Of a stretch of DNA of 64,000 nucleotides, positions 36,201 to 45,270 are shown piece after piece. Made by a program: the position numbers and the translations under genes. Below the pieces are notes generated by a model. It had not been told where the DNA came from. It did no database searches and was given only the letters and a program-made list of their open reading frames with translations. Source of the stretch: Hypericum androsaemum (lineage: Eukaryota > Streptophyta > Magnoliopsida > Malpighiales > Hypericaceae). Position 1 is the first letter of the stretch, and each line of letters begins with the position of its first letter. The stretch covers positions 372,501-436,500 of the forward strand of contig OZ023180.1 of assembly GCA_963995505.1 (NCBI GenBank), written 5' to 3'.

Positions 36201-38874
36201 GCCACAACATCCTCTCCCTATATTGACAAACTTCCATCGATCAGCTAAACTGACACGATTACAGCGAGATTCCATGACGATGAGACTAACAATTCGGAAA
36301 CTTACCTGTGCGTTAACAAGAAACTCTCCATAGAGCTTATTTTCGCCTGTGCTCGGGTTCCTAGTAAACAGAACACCTGTTCCTGAAGTGTTTCCCATGT
36401 TGCCAAATACCATGCACTGAATGTTAACAGCAGTCCCCTTTAGACCAGTTATTTGATTGATGCTGCGATACTTTATAGCTCTTGGACTGTCCCAGGAATC
36501 GAAAACAGCTTGCACAGCCAACTGCAATTGCTTTTTTGGATCTGCAAGTGGCACGACAAGACCATATTCGCATCGCTACTCAACTCGAGGCTTCCATGTC
36601 AGGAGAAGTTGATGGATAAGATTGATACCTGAAGGAAACTCTTCACCCGTGGCTTCAACATATACTTTCTTGTACTGGCCAACAAGCTCCTTCAGATCAG
36701 AAGCTGTGAGGTCGGTATCAAGTTTGGCTCCCTTTTGTTCCTTCATCATCTCCAACTTCTCCTCAAACAATGAGTGCGAAATACCCATTACCTTCATTGA
36801 AACAACAGAGATGATAAAACTTAGCAGAAGCCAAAGAAATGAAGGTGTCCGAAAAGGACAAGTGGGAGAAGCTAAACACTTACAACACCAGCGAACATGT
36901 CAAGGAAACGTCTGTAAGAGTCATACGCGAAACGCACTCCGCTCTTGGCGGCCAATCCAGCGACAACTTCGTCATTCAATCCAAGGTTGAGCACAGTATC
37001 CATCATGCCAGGCATAGAAATCTTGCCACAAACACATCGGACAATTATTGTTTATGATCAAGCTGATCTTTGCTATACCAACTAGTCCATCTACAGTAGA
37101 AGAATGTTCGAGATCGTTACCGCAGCACCGGATCGAACCGAAAGGAGGAGTGGCTTGGAAGGGTCGCCAAGGAAAGCTCCCATGTCTTGCTCAACAATTC
37201 TGAGGCCTCCAAGTACCTCCTCCCACAACCCTTCCGGCAACTTTTTCCCATTGAGCTGATAGTCTTGGCACGCTTCCGTTGATATGGTTAGACCTGGTGG
37301 AACTGATAAGCCAATGCTTGCCATTTCTGCTAAGTTAGCTCCCTTCCCTCCCAACTAACAACATGACAAGGCAATCATTGGTAAGCACACGACAAGTGAC
37401 TCGGACATGCAATGGAGAGAGTACGTAGGAACCAACATGGTGTTTGATAGAAAAAATATATATATGCTCACCAAGGACTTCATGCTCTTGTTGCCTTCAC
37501 TTCTTCCTTTACCAAAAGTGAAAACTCTCTGTTTCAGCCAAAACAGGGGAATGCACTACTGTTAATTATTAATTGTATATTTCTTTGCAGGGTAATTAAT
37601 AAAATCTTAAAATTTACCCACCTAACTATGTCCAAATGGCAGCAATCGAGTGAGGACTTGCTGGTTAATATCATCATTACTGTTCCAATGGACGAAGACA
37701 TTGAAATGTCCTAAAAAATTTATTTTCATATTTTTAAAATGAGAAATATATCATTTTATTTAAGAATAAAGCTCGACGTATACGGAACTTTATAGTCAAT
37801 GTATACGGTACCCGGCGTCTCCAAGCAGGCCAAAAAAGGCCCAAAATGGAACTTATGTGGCCCAGCTCCTAAGTCCTCCTTTTTCAGATACGGTGAGCCC
37901 AGGAAGGCCCATAATCCGTATGAGTAATTCAAATCCGCGTGGGCCCGTAATCTCGAATATTCTTGACATCACGTTATTATCGACCCTATCACGGATAAAG
38001 CTAAATAGGGAGAGGCCATTCACTTTCCTAAATTATTTCTCAGAAAAAAAACACTTTTGGAGAGAATATAGTTCTCATCTAATTGTCTCAAAACAAAAAA
38101 TATTATCACTGTTTAATATTTCTATTTAATCCAAATTTAAAATAGTTAGTTACAATATTTATTTAGAAGGGAAGTGAAATCCGATGTATCTATAGTCGAC
38201 CACTAAACAATAAAACAGTTTCTTTCGAACCTTTTTGGTGGGCAATCCAGATGGCGATTAGCGAGTGATTTGGATCAACAATCTCCAATGCAACACACTT
38301 ATCTATAACGTATGGCCCATACCCTCCGTACTTTCGGATCCAATTAACCCGCCATTTTACGCCACTTCGAAAATTTAATCAAGTTACCAAACATCTACTT
38401 TCCTTACAATTACAACTAAAAAAATTATTTCTAAGTCGGAATCTAACTAAGAAAGAAAAATACAAACTTTGGAGCAAAAATAAATTAGTCAGTATAAAAA
38501 TCGTCGACTGATCTAAATTTGAGTTGCGGATAAGAAGATGATCACGTGTTTTTAATATATTCGAATTTTGGGAAAAGTTGTGAAGAGTATGTAATGGTTA
38601 GCTAGCTAGTTACCTTGTTGGTGGTTGGAGTGCTTGGATCGGAGACCGTATCAGCGACGACATGAGCTGGAGGTCGACCGGGAGAGGAACTCCTAGAAGA
38701 AGTGGAAGAGACAGCCTCGTATCCCTTGCCAGAGATCCCATACGAGATTTTGTTATTACCGTTGCTCAACCTCAGGACCGAAGGGTTCACTTGCCCCACC
38801 GGAAGACGGTGATCGCTCCGATGATGAGCCGCCCCGCTTGTCCTAACCAGCATCCCCTTGATCGCTTGCGACAT
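33294..38874 (-). CDS. PPDK: pyruvate, phosphate dikinase, chloroplast form
   Basis: Nineteen exons, all GT-AG and in frame: 38874-38614, 37528-37472, 37354-37121, 37021-36884, 36791-36629, 36541-36306, 36217-36089, 35994-35815, 35723-35586, 35477-35313, 35229-34978, 34904-34766, 34652-34475, 34374-34245, 34159-34031, 33932-33795, 33713-33636, 33549 to about 33458, and 33336-33294. The product has about 959 residues, the normal plant size. Exon 1 is a Ser/Arg-rich transit peptide (residues 1 to about 85). Next come the nucleotide-binding half ([11 protein letters not shown]..., VPPGLTIST) and the swivelling phosphohistidine domain with [15 protein letters not shown]. There His541 should be the catalytic histidine and Thr539 the target of the PPDK regulatory protein. 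The PEP/pyruvate barrel ends [12 protein letters not shown]...YVSCSPFR. It interconverts pyruvate, ATP and Pi with PEP, AMP and PPi in plastids. Intron 1 is large (37529-38613) and may hold a second promoter. A Copia element lies 292 bp upstream. Confidence 0.97.
37838..37948. promoter_or_regulatory. GGCCCA-motif cluster in PPDK intron 1
   Basis: GGCCCA or its close forms occur at about 37838, 37859, 37906 and 37941, plus AGCCCA near 37897, within 110 bp. Such site-II-like (TGGGCC/GGCCCA) clusters are typical of plant promoters. In maize, Flaveria and Arabidopsis a cytosolic PPDK is made from a promoter inside intron 1. A role here is inferred; I see no clear TATA box or in-frame ATG next to exon 2. 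Confidence 0.4.
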
Positions 38875-39166
38875 TATTTCTCTCTCTCTCTCTCTCTCTC
38901 AAACCCCCGCTTCTATTATTTAGTTTAAGAAGTGGTGAAGAAAAAAGTGAAATTATTGAAGGTATGGGACTTGAGGTATGGACGAAGGTCTCTTGCCTTG
39001 AGAAAATAAATGGCGGTTGGTTTGTGTTTTTTCTTGTATTTTTGTGTACCTTATTAATTTACGAGGACTGGCTATTTATTTTCTTGTTTTGTTGCAAAAT
39101 TTTCTTTTAAACAATTTTGGGGTTTTTTTTGTCGAGTCACAATTGGACAATAAATGTGGCGATTCT
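38875..39166 (-). promoter_or_regulatory. PPDK leader and residual proximal promoter
   Basis: 292 bp between the PPDK start codon and the Copia element. It begins with a (CT)n/(GA)n microsatellite at 38880-38900, just 5' of the ATG on the gene's strand, then AT-rich DNA. Anything further upstream is now retrotransposon sequence. Confidence 0.6.
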
Positions 39167-39665
39167 TGTTGGGTATGGAGACTTCGTACTATACGGAGTT
39201 ACTGTTTACGCGTTGAATATACGGAGTTACTGTTCACATGTTGACTGTTCACTGTTCACATGTTGACTGGGTACTATTCATCCGCGGCCAGAAATGTGAT
39301 TTCTGGTGGACGATTTTGCCCCTGCCGACACCAAATAGTCCTAGGCTGTGGGCACTATAAATACCCACCTCTCAGTCACTATTCCGGTATCTTCTTCCTT
39401 GTGTAGAGAGAGAGAGAGAGACAGAGAGAGAAGAGGAGAGAGAAACACCATTGTTGAGCGAGTGAAGCTCTAGAGTGTAGATCGAGCTTGATATAGTGAA
39501 ATCTCCTGGCTTGGTACGCCCCCGGACGTAGATCGGTTTAGATCGAACCGGGTGACCAAATTTTTGTGTCGTATTCTTGTGTGCGTGAGTTTCCTTTGTG
39601 TTTGTCATCGATCTCTAGCTCCGGTATTGTTCGTGTGGTGTTTGGGGCCCTCGTGTTTCCCAACA
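39167..39665 (+). repeat. Copia 5' LTR
   Basis: TG...CA ended. It has a TATA box TATAAATA at 39356-39363, so transcription should start near 39390, before an (AG)n tract. It carries a 15-bp extra copy relative to the 3' LTR. Confidence 0.97.
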
Positions 39666-39667
39666 AT

Positions 39668-39679
39668 TGGTATCAGAGC
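39668..39679 (+). other. Copia primer-binding site
   Basis: TGGTATCAGAGC, two bases after the LTR end; complementary to the 3' end of plant initiator tRNA-Met. Confidence 0.95.
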
Positions 39680-39710
39680 CCGGGTTTAGGGCGTGGTGGG
39701 AGCAATCACG

Positions 39711-40436
39711 ATGGGTGATGTGAGATCGCCCGTGGAGAAGTTCGATGGCGTCGATTATGGCTTCTGGAAGATGCAAGTAGAGGACTACTTGTATGGCAAA
39801 GATTTGCACTTGCCCCTTGATGGGAAGAAGCCAGAGGACATGAAGGAAGAGGAGTGGAAGCTCCTAGATCGGAAAGCGATGAGCGTGGTGCGCTTGTCTT
39901 TGTCTAGGAACGTGGCCTTGCACACAGTAAAGTCAAAGACCACGAAGGAGATGTTGGAGACGTTGTCCGAGATGTACGAGAAGCCATCGGCGGCCAACAA
40001 GGTTCACTTGATGAGGAAGTTGTTCAACCTTCGGATGGCGGAGGGTACGATGGTGACCAAGCATCTTCACGAGTTCAATGCAACGATAGCCCAATTGAGC
40101 TCGGTTAAGATCGACTTCGATGATGAGGTACAAGCCCTAATTTTACTAAGTTCTTTACCCGATAGTTGGAATGGCACGGTCACGGCAGTGAGTGCCTCGG
40201 CGGGGAAAGTAACGCTCAAGCTAGATGAGGTGAGGGATTTGATTATGAGTGAGGAGATTCGTAGAAAGGAATCCGGAGTAGCCTCGAGTTCAGCTTTGAG
40301 CATGGGTAACAGGGGAAGGTCTGAGAATAAGTGGAAGGGGAAGAAGGACCGGGGTAGGTCAAGATCTAAATCGAAGGGTGGTCCGAAGAAGGACAAGAGC
40401 TCGGTGCAATGTTGGAAGATCACGGGGATGCGTTGA
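39711..40436 (+). CDS. Copia gag (truncated before the zinc knuckle)
   Basis: From the ATG at 39711 (MGDVRSPVEKFDGVDYGFWK), 241 codons. This is the UBN2/retrotran-gag domain: DYLYGKDLHLPL, MYEKPSAANKVHLMRKLFNLRM and LLSSLPDSWNGTVTAV are typical. A Lys/Arg/Ser-rich tail leads to VQCWK, where the CCHC zinc knuckle should start. The frame then enters unrelated residues and ends at a TGA (40434-40436). The knuckle is missing and pol is in a different frame. In intact Copia elements gag and pol are one polyprotein. Confidence 0.92.
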   Translation: MGDVRSPVEKFDGVDYGFWKMQVEDYLYGKDLHLPLDGKKPEDMKEEEWKLLDRKAMSVVRLSLSRNVALHTVKSKTTKEMLETLSEMYEKPSAANKVHLMRKLFNLRMAEGTMVTKHLHEFNATIAQLSSVKIDFDDEVQALILLSSLPDSWNGTVTAVSASAGKVTLKLDEVRDLIMSEEIRRKESGVASSSALSMGNRGRSENKWKGKKDRGRSRSKSKGGPKKDKSSVQCWKITGMR

Positions 40437-43400
40437 TCTTGAGTGTGAGCAGTCCATTGGAGGAGTGGGTATTGGATTCGGGAGCATCATTTCATTCTTG
40501 TAGCGATGCAGGGATGATGGAGAAGTATGTCATAGGTGATTATGGCAAAGTCTATCTAGCGAATGATGACCCTTTGAAAATTGTGGGCATGGGAGATGTT
40601 CGGATCAATACTCCTAATGGATCTTTGTTGTTGTTGAAAGGGGTGAGGCATATTCCTGGGTTGAAGAGGAATTTGCTATCCGTGGGGCAACTAGATGATG
40701 AAGGTTACACAGTGACCTTTGGTTGCAAGACATGGAAAATTACCAAAGGAGCTAGGGTGGTGGCTCGAGGTTTGAAGGAGGGTACTTTGTATATGACGAA
40801 GAACACCAATGAGAGCATTAATGTTGCAGGTGCAACGGATGATGCAGATTTGTGGCATAGTCGCCTTGGCCACATGAGTGAGAAGGGAATGAGGGTGCTA
40901 TGCTCGAAGGGGAAGCTTCCAGGCCTCAAGACAGTGGAAGTGGAACTCTGTGAGGATTGTGTTTTCGGGAAGCAGAAGAGAGTGAGTTTTTCGAGAGCTG
41001 GCAGATCTCCAAAGGAGCAGAAGCTTGAGTTGGTCCACAGCGATTTGTGGGGACCAGCACCAGTGGCATCCTTGGGTGGTTCATTGTATTACATGACCTT
41101 TATTGATGATTCTACAAGGAAGCTGTGGGTGTACTTCTTGAAACATAAGTCTGAAGCCTTTGATGCCTTCAAGAAGTGGAGAGCCCTTGTGGAAAATGAG
41201 ACAGGTCTCAATGTGAAGTGTTTGAGATCTGACAATGGTGGAGAGTATGAGCTCCAAGAGTTCAAGGATTACTGTGCAGCAAATGGGATTCGCATGGAGA
41301 AGACAGTAGCTGGAACCCCCCAGCAAAATGGCATCGCAGAGAGGATGAACAGAACAATCAATGAGAGAGCTAGGGCCATGCGACTGAAGTGTGGCTTACC
41401 AAAGATGTTTTGGGCGGATGCAGTGAACACCGCGGCTTTCTTGATCAATAGAGGACCATCAACTCCTTTGGATAATGGGATACCGGAGGAGGCTTGGAGT
41501 GGGAAGGAGGTTGATCTTTCTTACCTTCGAGTATTTGGTTGTGTGTCATATGTTCATATTGATGCAGGTGATAGGAGCAAACTGGATGCTAAGTCCAAAA
41601 AGTGCACATTCATTGGATATGGTGGAGATAATTTTGGTTTCAGGTTTTGGGATGAGAAGAACCGCAAGGTTATCAGAAGCCGAGATGTCATATTCAATGA
41701 GAAGGTTTTGTACAAGGACAGGGGGAGTGTATCCGACGAGGTGGGTTCTAGCAGTGAGGTGATTGAGTTAGACATCTCGAACTCAGGTGGGAGCAAAAGG
41801 GCACAAGATGGCCAGGTGGCCGAGGAGGAAGCGGAACCAAGTTCTCCACCACCATTGGTTCCGGTAAGGAGGTCCACAAGACAACGTGGGTCTCCAGATA
41901 GGTATTCGCCAGCTAATTTCTATCTCCTATTAACTGATGGAGGAGAACCAGAAGATTTTGCAGAGGTTCAGAAGAGTGGACAAGTGGACAAGTGGAAGCT
42001 TGCAATGGATGACGAGATGAAGTCATTGAGGAGTAACATGACTTGGGAACTAGTCCAACTCCCTAAAGGCAAGAAGGCACTGCAAAATAAGTGGGTATAT
42101 AGAGTTAAGCAAGAGGCGGATGGCACCGAGCGTTACAAGGCAAGACTGGTTGTGAAGGGATTTCAACAGAAATATGGTATAGATTTTACTGATGTTTTCA
42201 CTCCTGTTGTGAAGCTGACCATTATTCGTATGGTGTTGAGTATGGTAGCTTCAGAGAATCTGATGTTGGAGCAGATGGATGTGAAGACAGCATTTCTCCA
42301 TGGTGATCTAGAGGAAGAGATCTACATGGTACAACCAGAGGGATACTTGTCAGATGGTAAAAGTGAGATTGTGTGCAGGTTGAGGAAGAGCTTGTATGGC
42401 TTGAAGCAAGCTCCAAGGCAGTGGTACAAGAAGTTTGATGGGTTCATGCATGAGATTGAGTTCGTGCGCTGTGAGGCTGATCATTGCTGCTATTTCAAAA
42501 GATTTGACAATAGCTATATCATCCTTCTGCTTTATGTTGATGACATGTTGATAGCAGGCGCCAGTGCTCGGGAGGTGAGCAAGGTGAAGAAGCAATTGTC
42601 TGAGAGGTTTGCCATGAAGGACTTGGGGGAGGCTAAGCAAATCCTTGGGATGAGGATTGAGAGGAATAAGGCTGATGGGAAGCTGTTTCTCTCACAGGCT
42701 GAGTACATTGAGAAGGTGTTGAAGAGGTTCAACATGCAAAAGACCAACCCCAAGTTGACTCCTTTAGGTGGGCACTTTATGTTGTCCAAGAAGGATTCGC
42801 CTAAGAGTAAGGCGGAGAAGGCTCAAATGGAGAAGACTCCTTATGCATCGGCAGTCGGAAGCTTGATGTATGCTATGATTTGCACAAGGCCAGACATAGC
42901 ACATGCGGTGGGAGTAGTGAGCAGATTCATGAGCAATCCAGGTGAGCAGCATTGGATCGCAGTGAAGTGGATCCTTGGTTACTTGAGAGGTACTACTAAG
43001 AAGGCCCTGTGCTTTGAGGGCAAAGATGTGAAGCTGACAGGCTATTGTGATGCAGACTTGGGGTCCAATGATCATGATGGCAAGAGGAGCACTAGTGGTT
43101 ATGTGTTCACACTGGGAGGGACAGCGATATCTTGGGCTTCCAGGTTGCAAAAGGTTGTGGCTTTGTCAACCGCAGAAAGTGAGTATGTGGCTGTGACAGA
43201 AGCAAGCAAAGAGATGGTATGGTTGCAAAACTTCTTGGGAGAATTGGGCAAGGAGCAAAGTGAAAGTGTGCTCCACAGTGACAGCCAAAGTGCGATACAC
43301 TTGGCTAAGAATCCCGCATTCCACTCAAGGACAAAGCACATTGAGTTGAAGTATCACTACATTCGAAGTCTATTGGAGAGGAAGATCTTGCAACTTGAGA

Positions 43401-43498
43401 AGATTGACGGGAAAGTGAATCCCGCGGATATGTTGACTAAGGTGGTTACCTTAGAGAAGCTAAAGCTTAACATGGCTTCAGCGGGTCTAGTAAACTAG
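40409..43498 (+). CDS. Copia pol polyprotein (protease, integrase, RT, RNase H)
   Basis: 1029 codons, uninterrupted. Domains in order: aspartic protease (WVLDSGASFHSC, about residues 20-31), the pre-integrase zinc-finger region (LWHSRLGHMSEKGM), the integrase core (VHSDLWGP, FIDDSTRK, SDNGGEY, GTPQQNGIAERMNRT), reverse transcriptase (NKWVYRVKQEADGTERYKAR, LKQAPRQWYKKFD, YVDDMLIAG) and RNase H (GYCDADLGSN, STAESEYVAVTEA, SRTKHIELKYHYIR). All catalytic motifs are present. The ATG at 40409 lies inside the gag frame and is probably not a natural start, because pol is normally read through from gag. The upstream junction deletion is what broke that link. Confidence 0.96.
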   Translation: MLEDHGDALILSVSSPLEEWVLDSGASFHSCSDAGMMEKYVIGDYGKVYLANDDPLKIVGMGDVRINTPNGSLLLLKGVRHIPGLKRNLLSVGQLDDEGYTVTFGCKTWKITKGARVVARGLKEGTLYMTKNTNESINVAGATDDADLWHSRLGHMSEKGMRVLCSKGKLPGLKTVEVELCEDCVFGKQKRVSFSRAGRSPKEQKLELVHSDLWGPAPVASLGGSLYYMTFIDDSTRKLWVYFLKHKSEAFDAFKKWRALVENETGLNVKCLRSDNGGEYELQEFKDYCAANGIRMEKTVAGTPQQNGIAERMNRTINERARAMRLKCGLPKMFWADAVNTAAFLINRGPSTPLDNGIPEEAWSGKEVDLSYLRVFGCVSYVHIDAGDRSKLDAKSKKCTFIGYGGDNFGFRFWDEKNRKVIRSRDVIFNEKVLYKDRGSVSDEVGSSSEVIELDISNSGGSKRAQDGQVAEEEAEPSSPPPLVPVRRSTRQRGSPDRYSPANFYLLLTDGGEPEDFAEVQKSGQVDKWKLAMDDEMKSLRSNMTWELVQLPKGKKALQNKWVYRVKQEADGTERYKARLVVKGFQQKYGIDFTDVFTPVVKLTIIRMVLSMVASENLMLEQMDVKTAFLHGDLEEEIYMVQPEGYLSDGKSEIVCRLRKSLYGLKQAPRQWYKKFDGFMHEIEFVRCEADHCCYFKRFDNSYIILLLYVDDMLIAGASAREVSKVKKQLSERFAMKDLGEAKQILGMRIERNKADGKLFLSQAEYIEKVLKRFNMQKTNPKLTPLGGHFMLSKKDSPKSKAEKAQMEKTPYASAVGSLMYAMICTRPDIAHAVGVVSRFMSNPGEQHWIAVKWILGYLRGTTKKALCFEGKDVKLTGYCDADLGSNDHDGKRSTSGYVFTLGGTAISWASRLQKVVALSTAESEYVAVTEASKEMVWLQNFLGELGKEQSESVLHSDSQSAIHLAKNPAFHSRTKHIELKYHYIRSLLERKILQLEKIDGKVNPADMLTKVVTLEKLKLNMASAGLVN

Positions 43499-43579
43499 AG
43501 AAGAGACCCGGCGTACCAAGCAGTGAAGAGGAGAAGGAGGTCATCAAGTGAATGGTGACAAGTGTTGAGGTCAGTCTCC

Positions 43580-43589
43580 AGGTGGGAGA
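43580..43589 (+). other. Copia polypurine tract
   Basis: AGGTGGGAGA immediately before the 3' LTR; it would prime plus-strand DNA synthesis. Confidence 0.85.
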
Positions 43590-43590
43590 T

Positions 43591-44074
43591 TGTTGGGTAT
43601 GGAGACTTCGTACTATACGGAGTTACTGTTTACGCGTTGAATATACGGAGTTACTGTTCACTGTTCACATGTTGACTGGGTACTATTCATCCGCGGCCAG
43701 AAATGTGATTTCTGGTGGACGATTTTGCCCCTGCCGACACCAAATAGTCCTAGGCTGTGGGCACTATAAATACCCACCTCTCAGTCACTATTCCGGTATC
43801 TTCTTCCTTGTGTAGAGAGAGAGAGAGAGACAGAGAGAGAAGAGGAGAGAGAAACACCATTGTTGAGCGAGTGAAGCTCTAGAGTGTAGATCGAGCTTGA
43901 TATAGTGAAATCTCCTGGCTTGGTACGCCCCCGGACGTAGATCGGTTTAGATCGAACCGGGTGACCAAATTTTTGTGTCGTATTCTTGTGTGCGTGAGTT
44001 TCCTTTGTGTTTGTCATCGATCTCTAGCTCCGGTATTGTTCGTGTGGTGTTTGGGGCCCTCGTGTTTCCCAACA
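43591..44074 (+). repeat. Copia 3' LTR
   Basis: 484 bp, same as the 5' LTR apart from a 15-bp shorter direct-repeat tract. Followed directly by the TSD ATTCT. Confidence 0.97.
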
Positions 44075-44079
44075 ATTCT

Positions 44080-45270
44080 GGCAGGTGATCGGTCACTATT
44101 CTACTACATTTGGAAGTAACAATTACTTAGATTTTTTAGTCGGGGGTTTTTGGTCCTGACAAACGACGAGGAGGAGAAGATAGAAAATCGCAACTATTTC
44201 CGTGTGATATTTCCTTGGATGGTATTTATTTTTTTTCCCACCTAAAATCTAGTTCGAGATTTTAACATTTGTTAGTCAAATTACAATTACTATTTCACTA
44301 ATTAATTCATACGTAGTAGTTTTCTGATTCAATCTCCGCATAATACATTATTTGTGACAGCTTATAATAACAATTGATTGCTCAGCATATTAATTATTAT
44401 CGTGGACACTGAAATTCTGTTGATATTAATTTTCTCTCGAGAGAAACTCTCAAGAGAAAAAGGAAGAAGAGGATGAAAAGATGAGCTAGAATTCCCAGGC
44501 AGGCCTGGGCCGGCCCATGACATGAAACTACTGAATCATCGGAGAAGCTATGAAGTTGAAGTGGAAGTGGTGGGGCCTACTAGACCAGCCCCCGCCCAGG
44601 CGGCCCCAGGCAGGTCTCACCCGACACGTGGCTCACCCTAGGCGGAAATGCAATCCCTTGCTTTTCTTTTGAGGCTTACATGGAATTAGCCGTCATAATT
44701 CAAAAGCATTCCCTATTTTTCCGTTTTTGCAACCCCAAGACATATGAAAATATTCAAAAGTATCTGATATTTGATTATTCATTAGTTCAATTATACTGCA
44801 AATAACAGTATAAGCTGTATTCGCAAAGCATTCCCTATTGAGGACACGTTTGAATTTATTATGTTCAATAAGTATCCAAGTTAGTTAAAAAAAAAAAGGG
44901 ATATATTATATCTGTATAAAAAGAAGATGTGTATAATTCACTCTATTATTCCACATATAAATTGCACATCCAAACAAAGAATTTAGAAATAAATCATCAA
45001 TCTGCTGTTAAAAATTTCCAAACCAAGAATGAGATAAAAGCATGTATGACTTGAATATTGCAGGAGATGTTCAAAAAGTTGGGTGAACAAAGCAAGCACT
45101 CAAGACTGAAGCATCCTCCTCCTCACCACACTGTAAAAAGCAATTTTAACTGTCTTAAAGCCCCTGAAAGGTGCAAAATCCCAGATGCCATTATTCAAGC
45201 TCCTATCAGAGAGTCCAACGATGTTTATTTTCATATCACTTTTACTTTTGACTCAACTCCAGTATTAAAA
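44080..45270. other. intergenic, 3' flank of the RING ligase gene
   Basis: Non-coding. The part nearest 45271 is probably the 3' UTR of the minus-strand gene. No gene or element termini recognised. Confidence 0.5.

Larger units (their letters stand above)
39167..44074 (+). mobile_element. Ty1/Copia LTR retrotransposon (4.9 kb), recent
   Basis: LTRs are at 39167-39665 (499 bp) and 43591-44074 (484 bp), both TGTTGGG...CCCAACA, with a perfect 5-bp TSD ATTCT (39162-39166, 44075-44079). The LTRs appear identical except for one 15-bp length difference in a short direct repeat near 39235-39265. The primer site TGGTATCAGAGC (39668-39679) matches initiator tRNA-Met, and the polypurine tract is just before 43591. 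A gag frame (39711-40436) and a pol frame (40409-43498) follow. The order protease, integrase, reverse transcriptase, RNase H defines Copia. The gag-pol junction has lost sequence (see findings). Confidence 0.98.

Noticed and set aside
38662..38928. Plus-strand frame opposite PPDK exon 1
   Set aside because: It is a shadow of the transit-peptide exon on the other strand.
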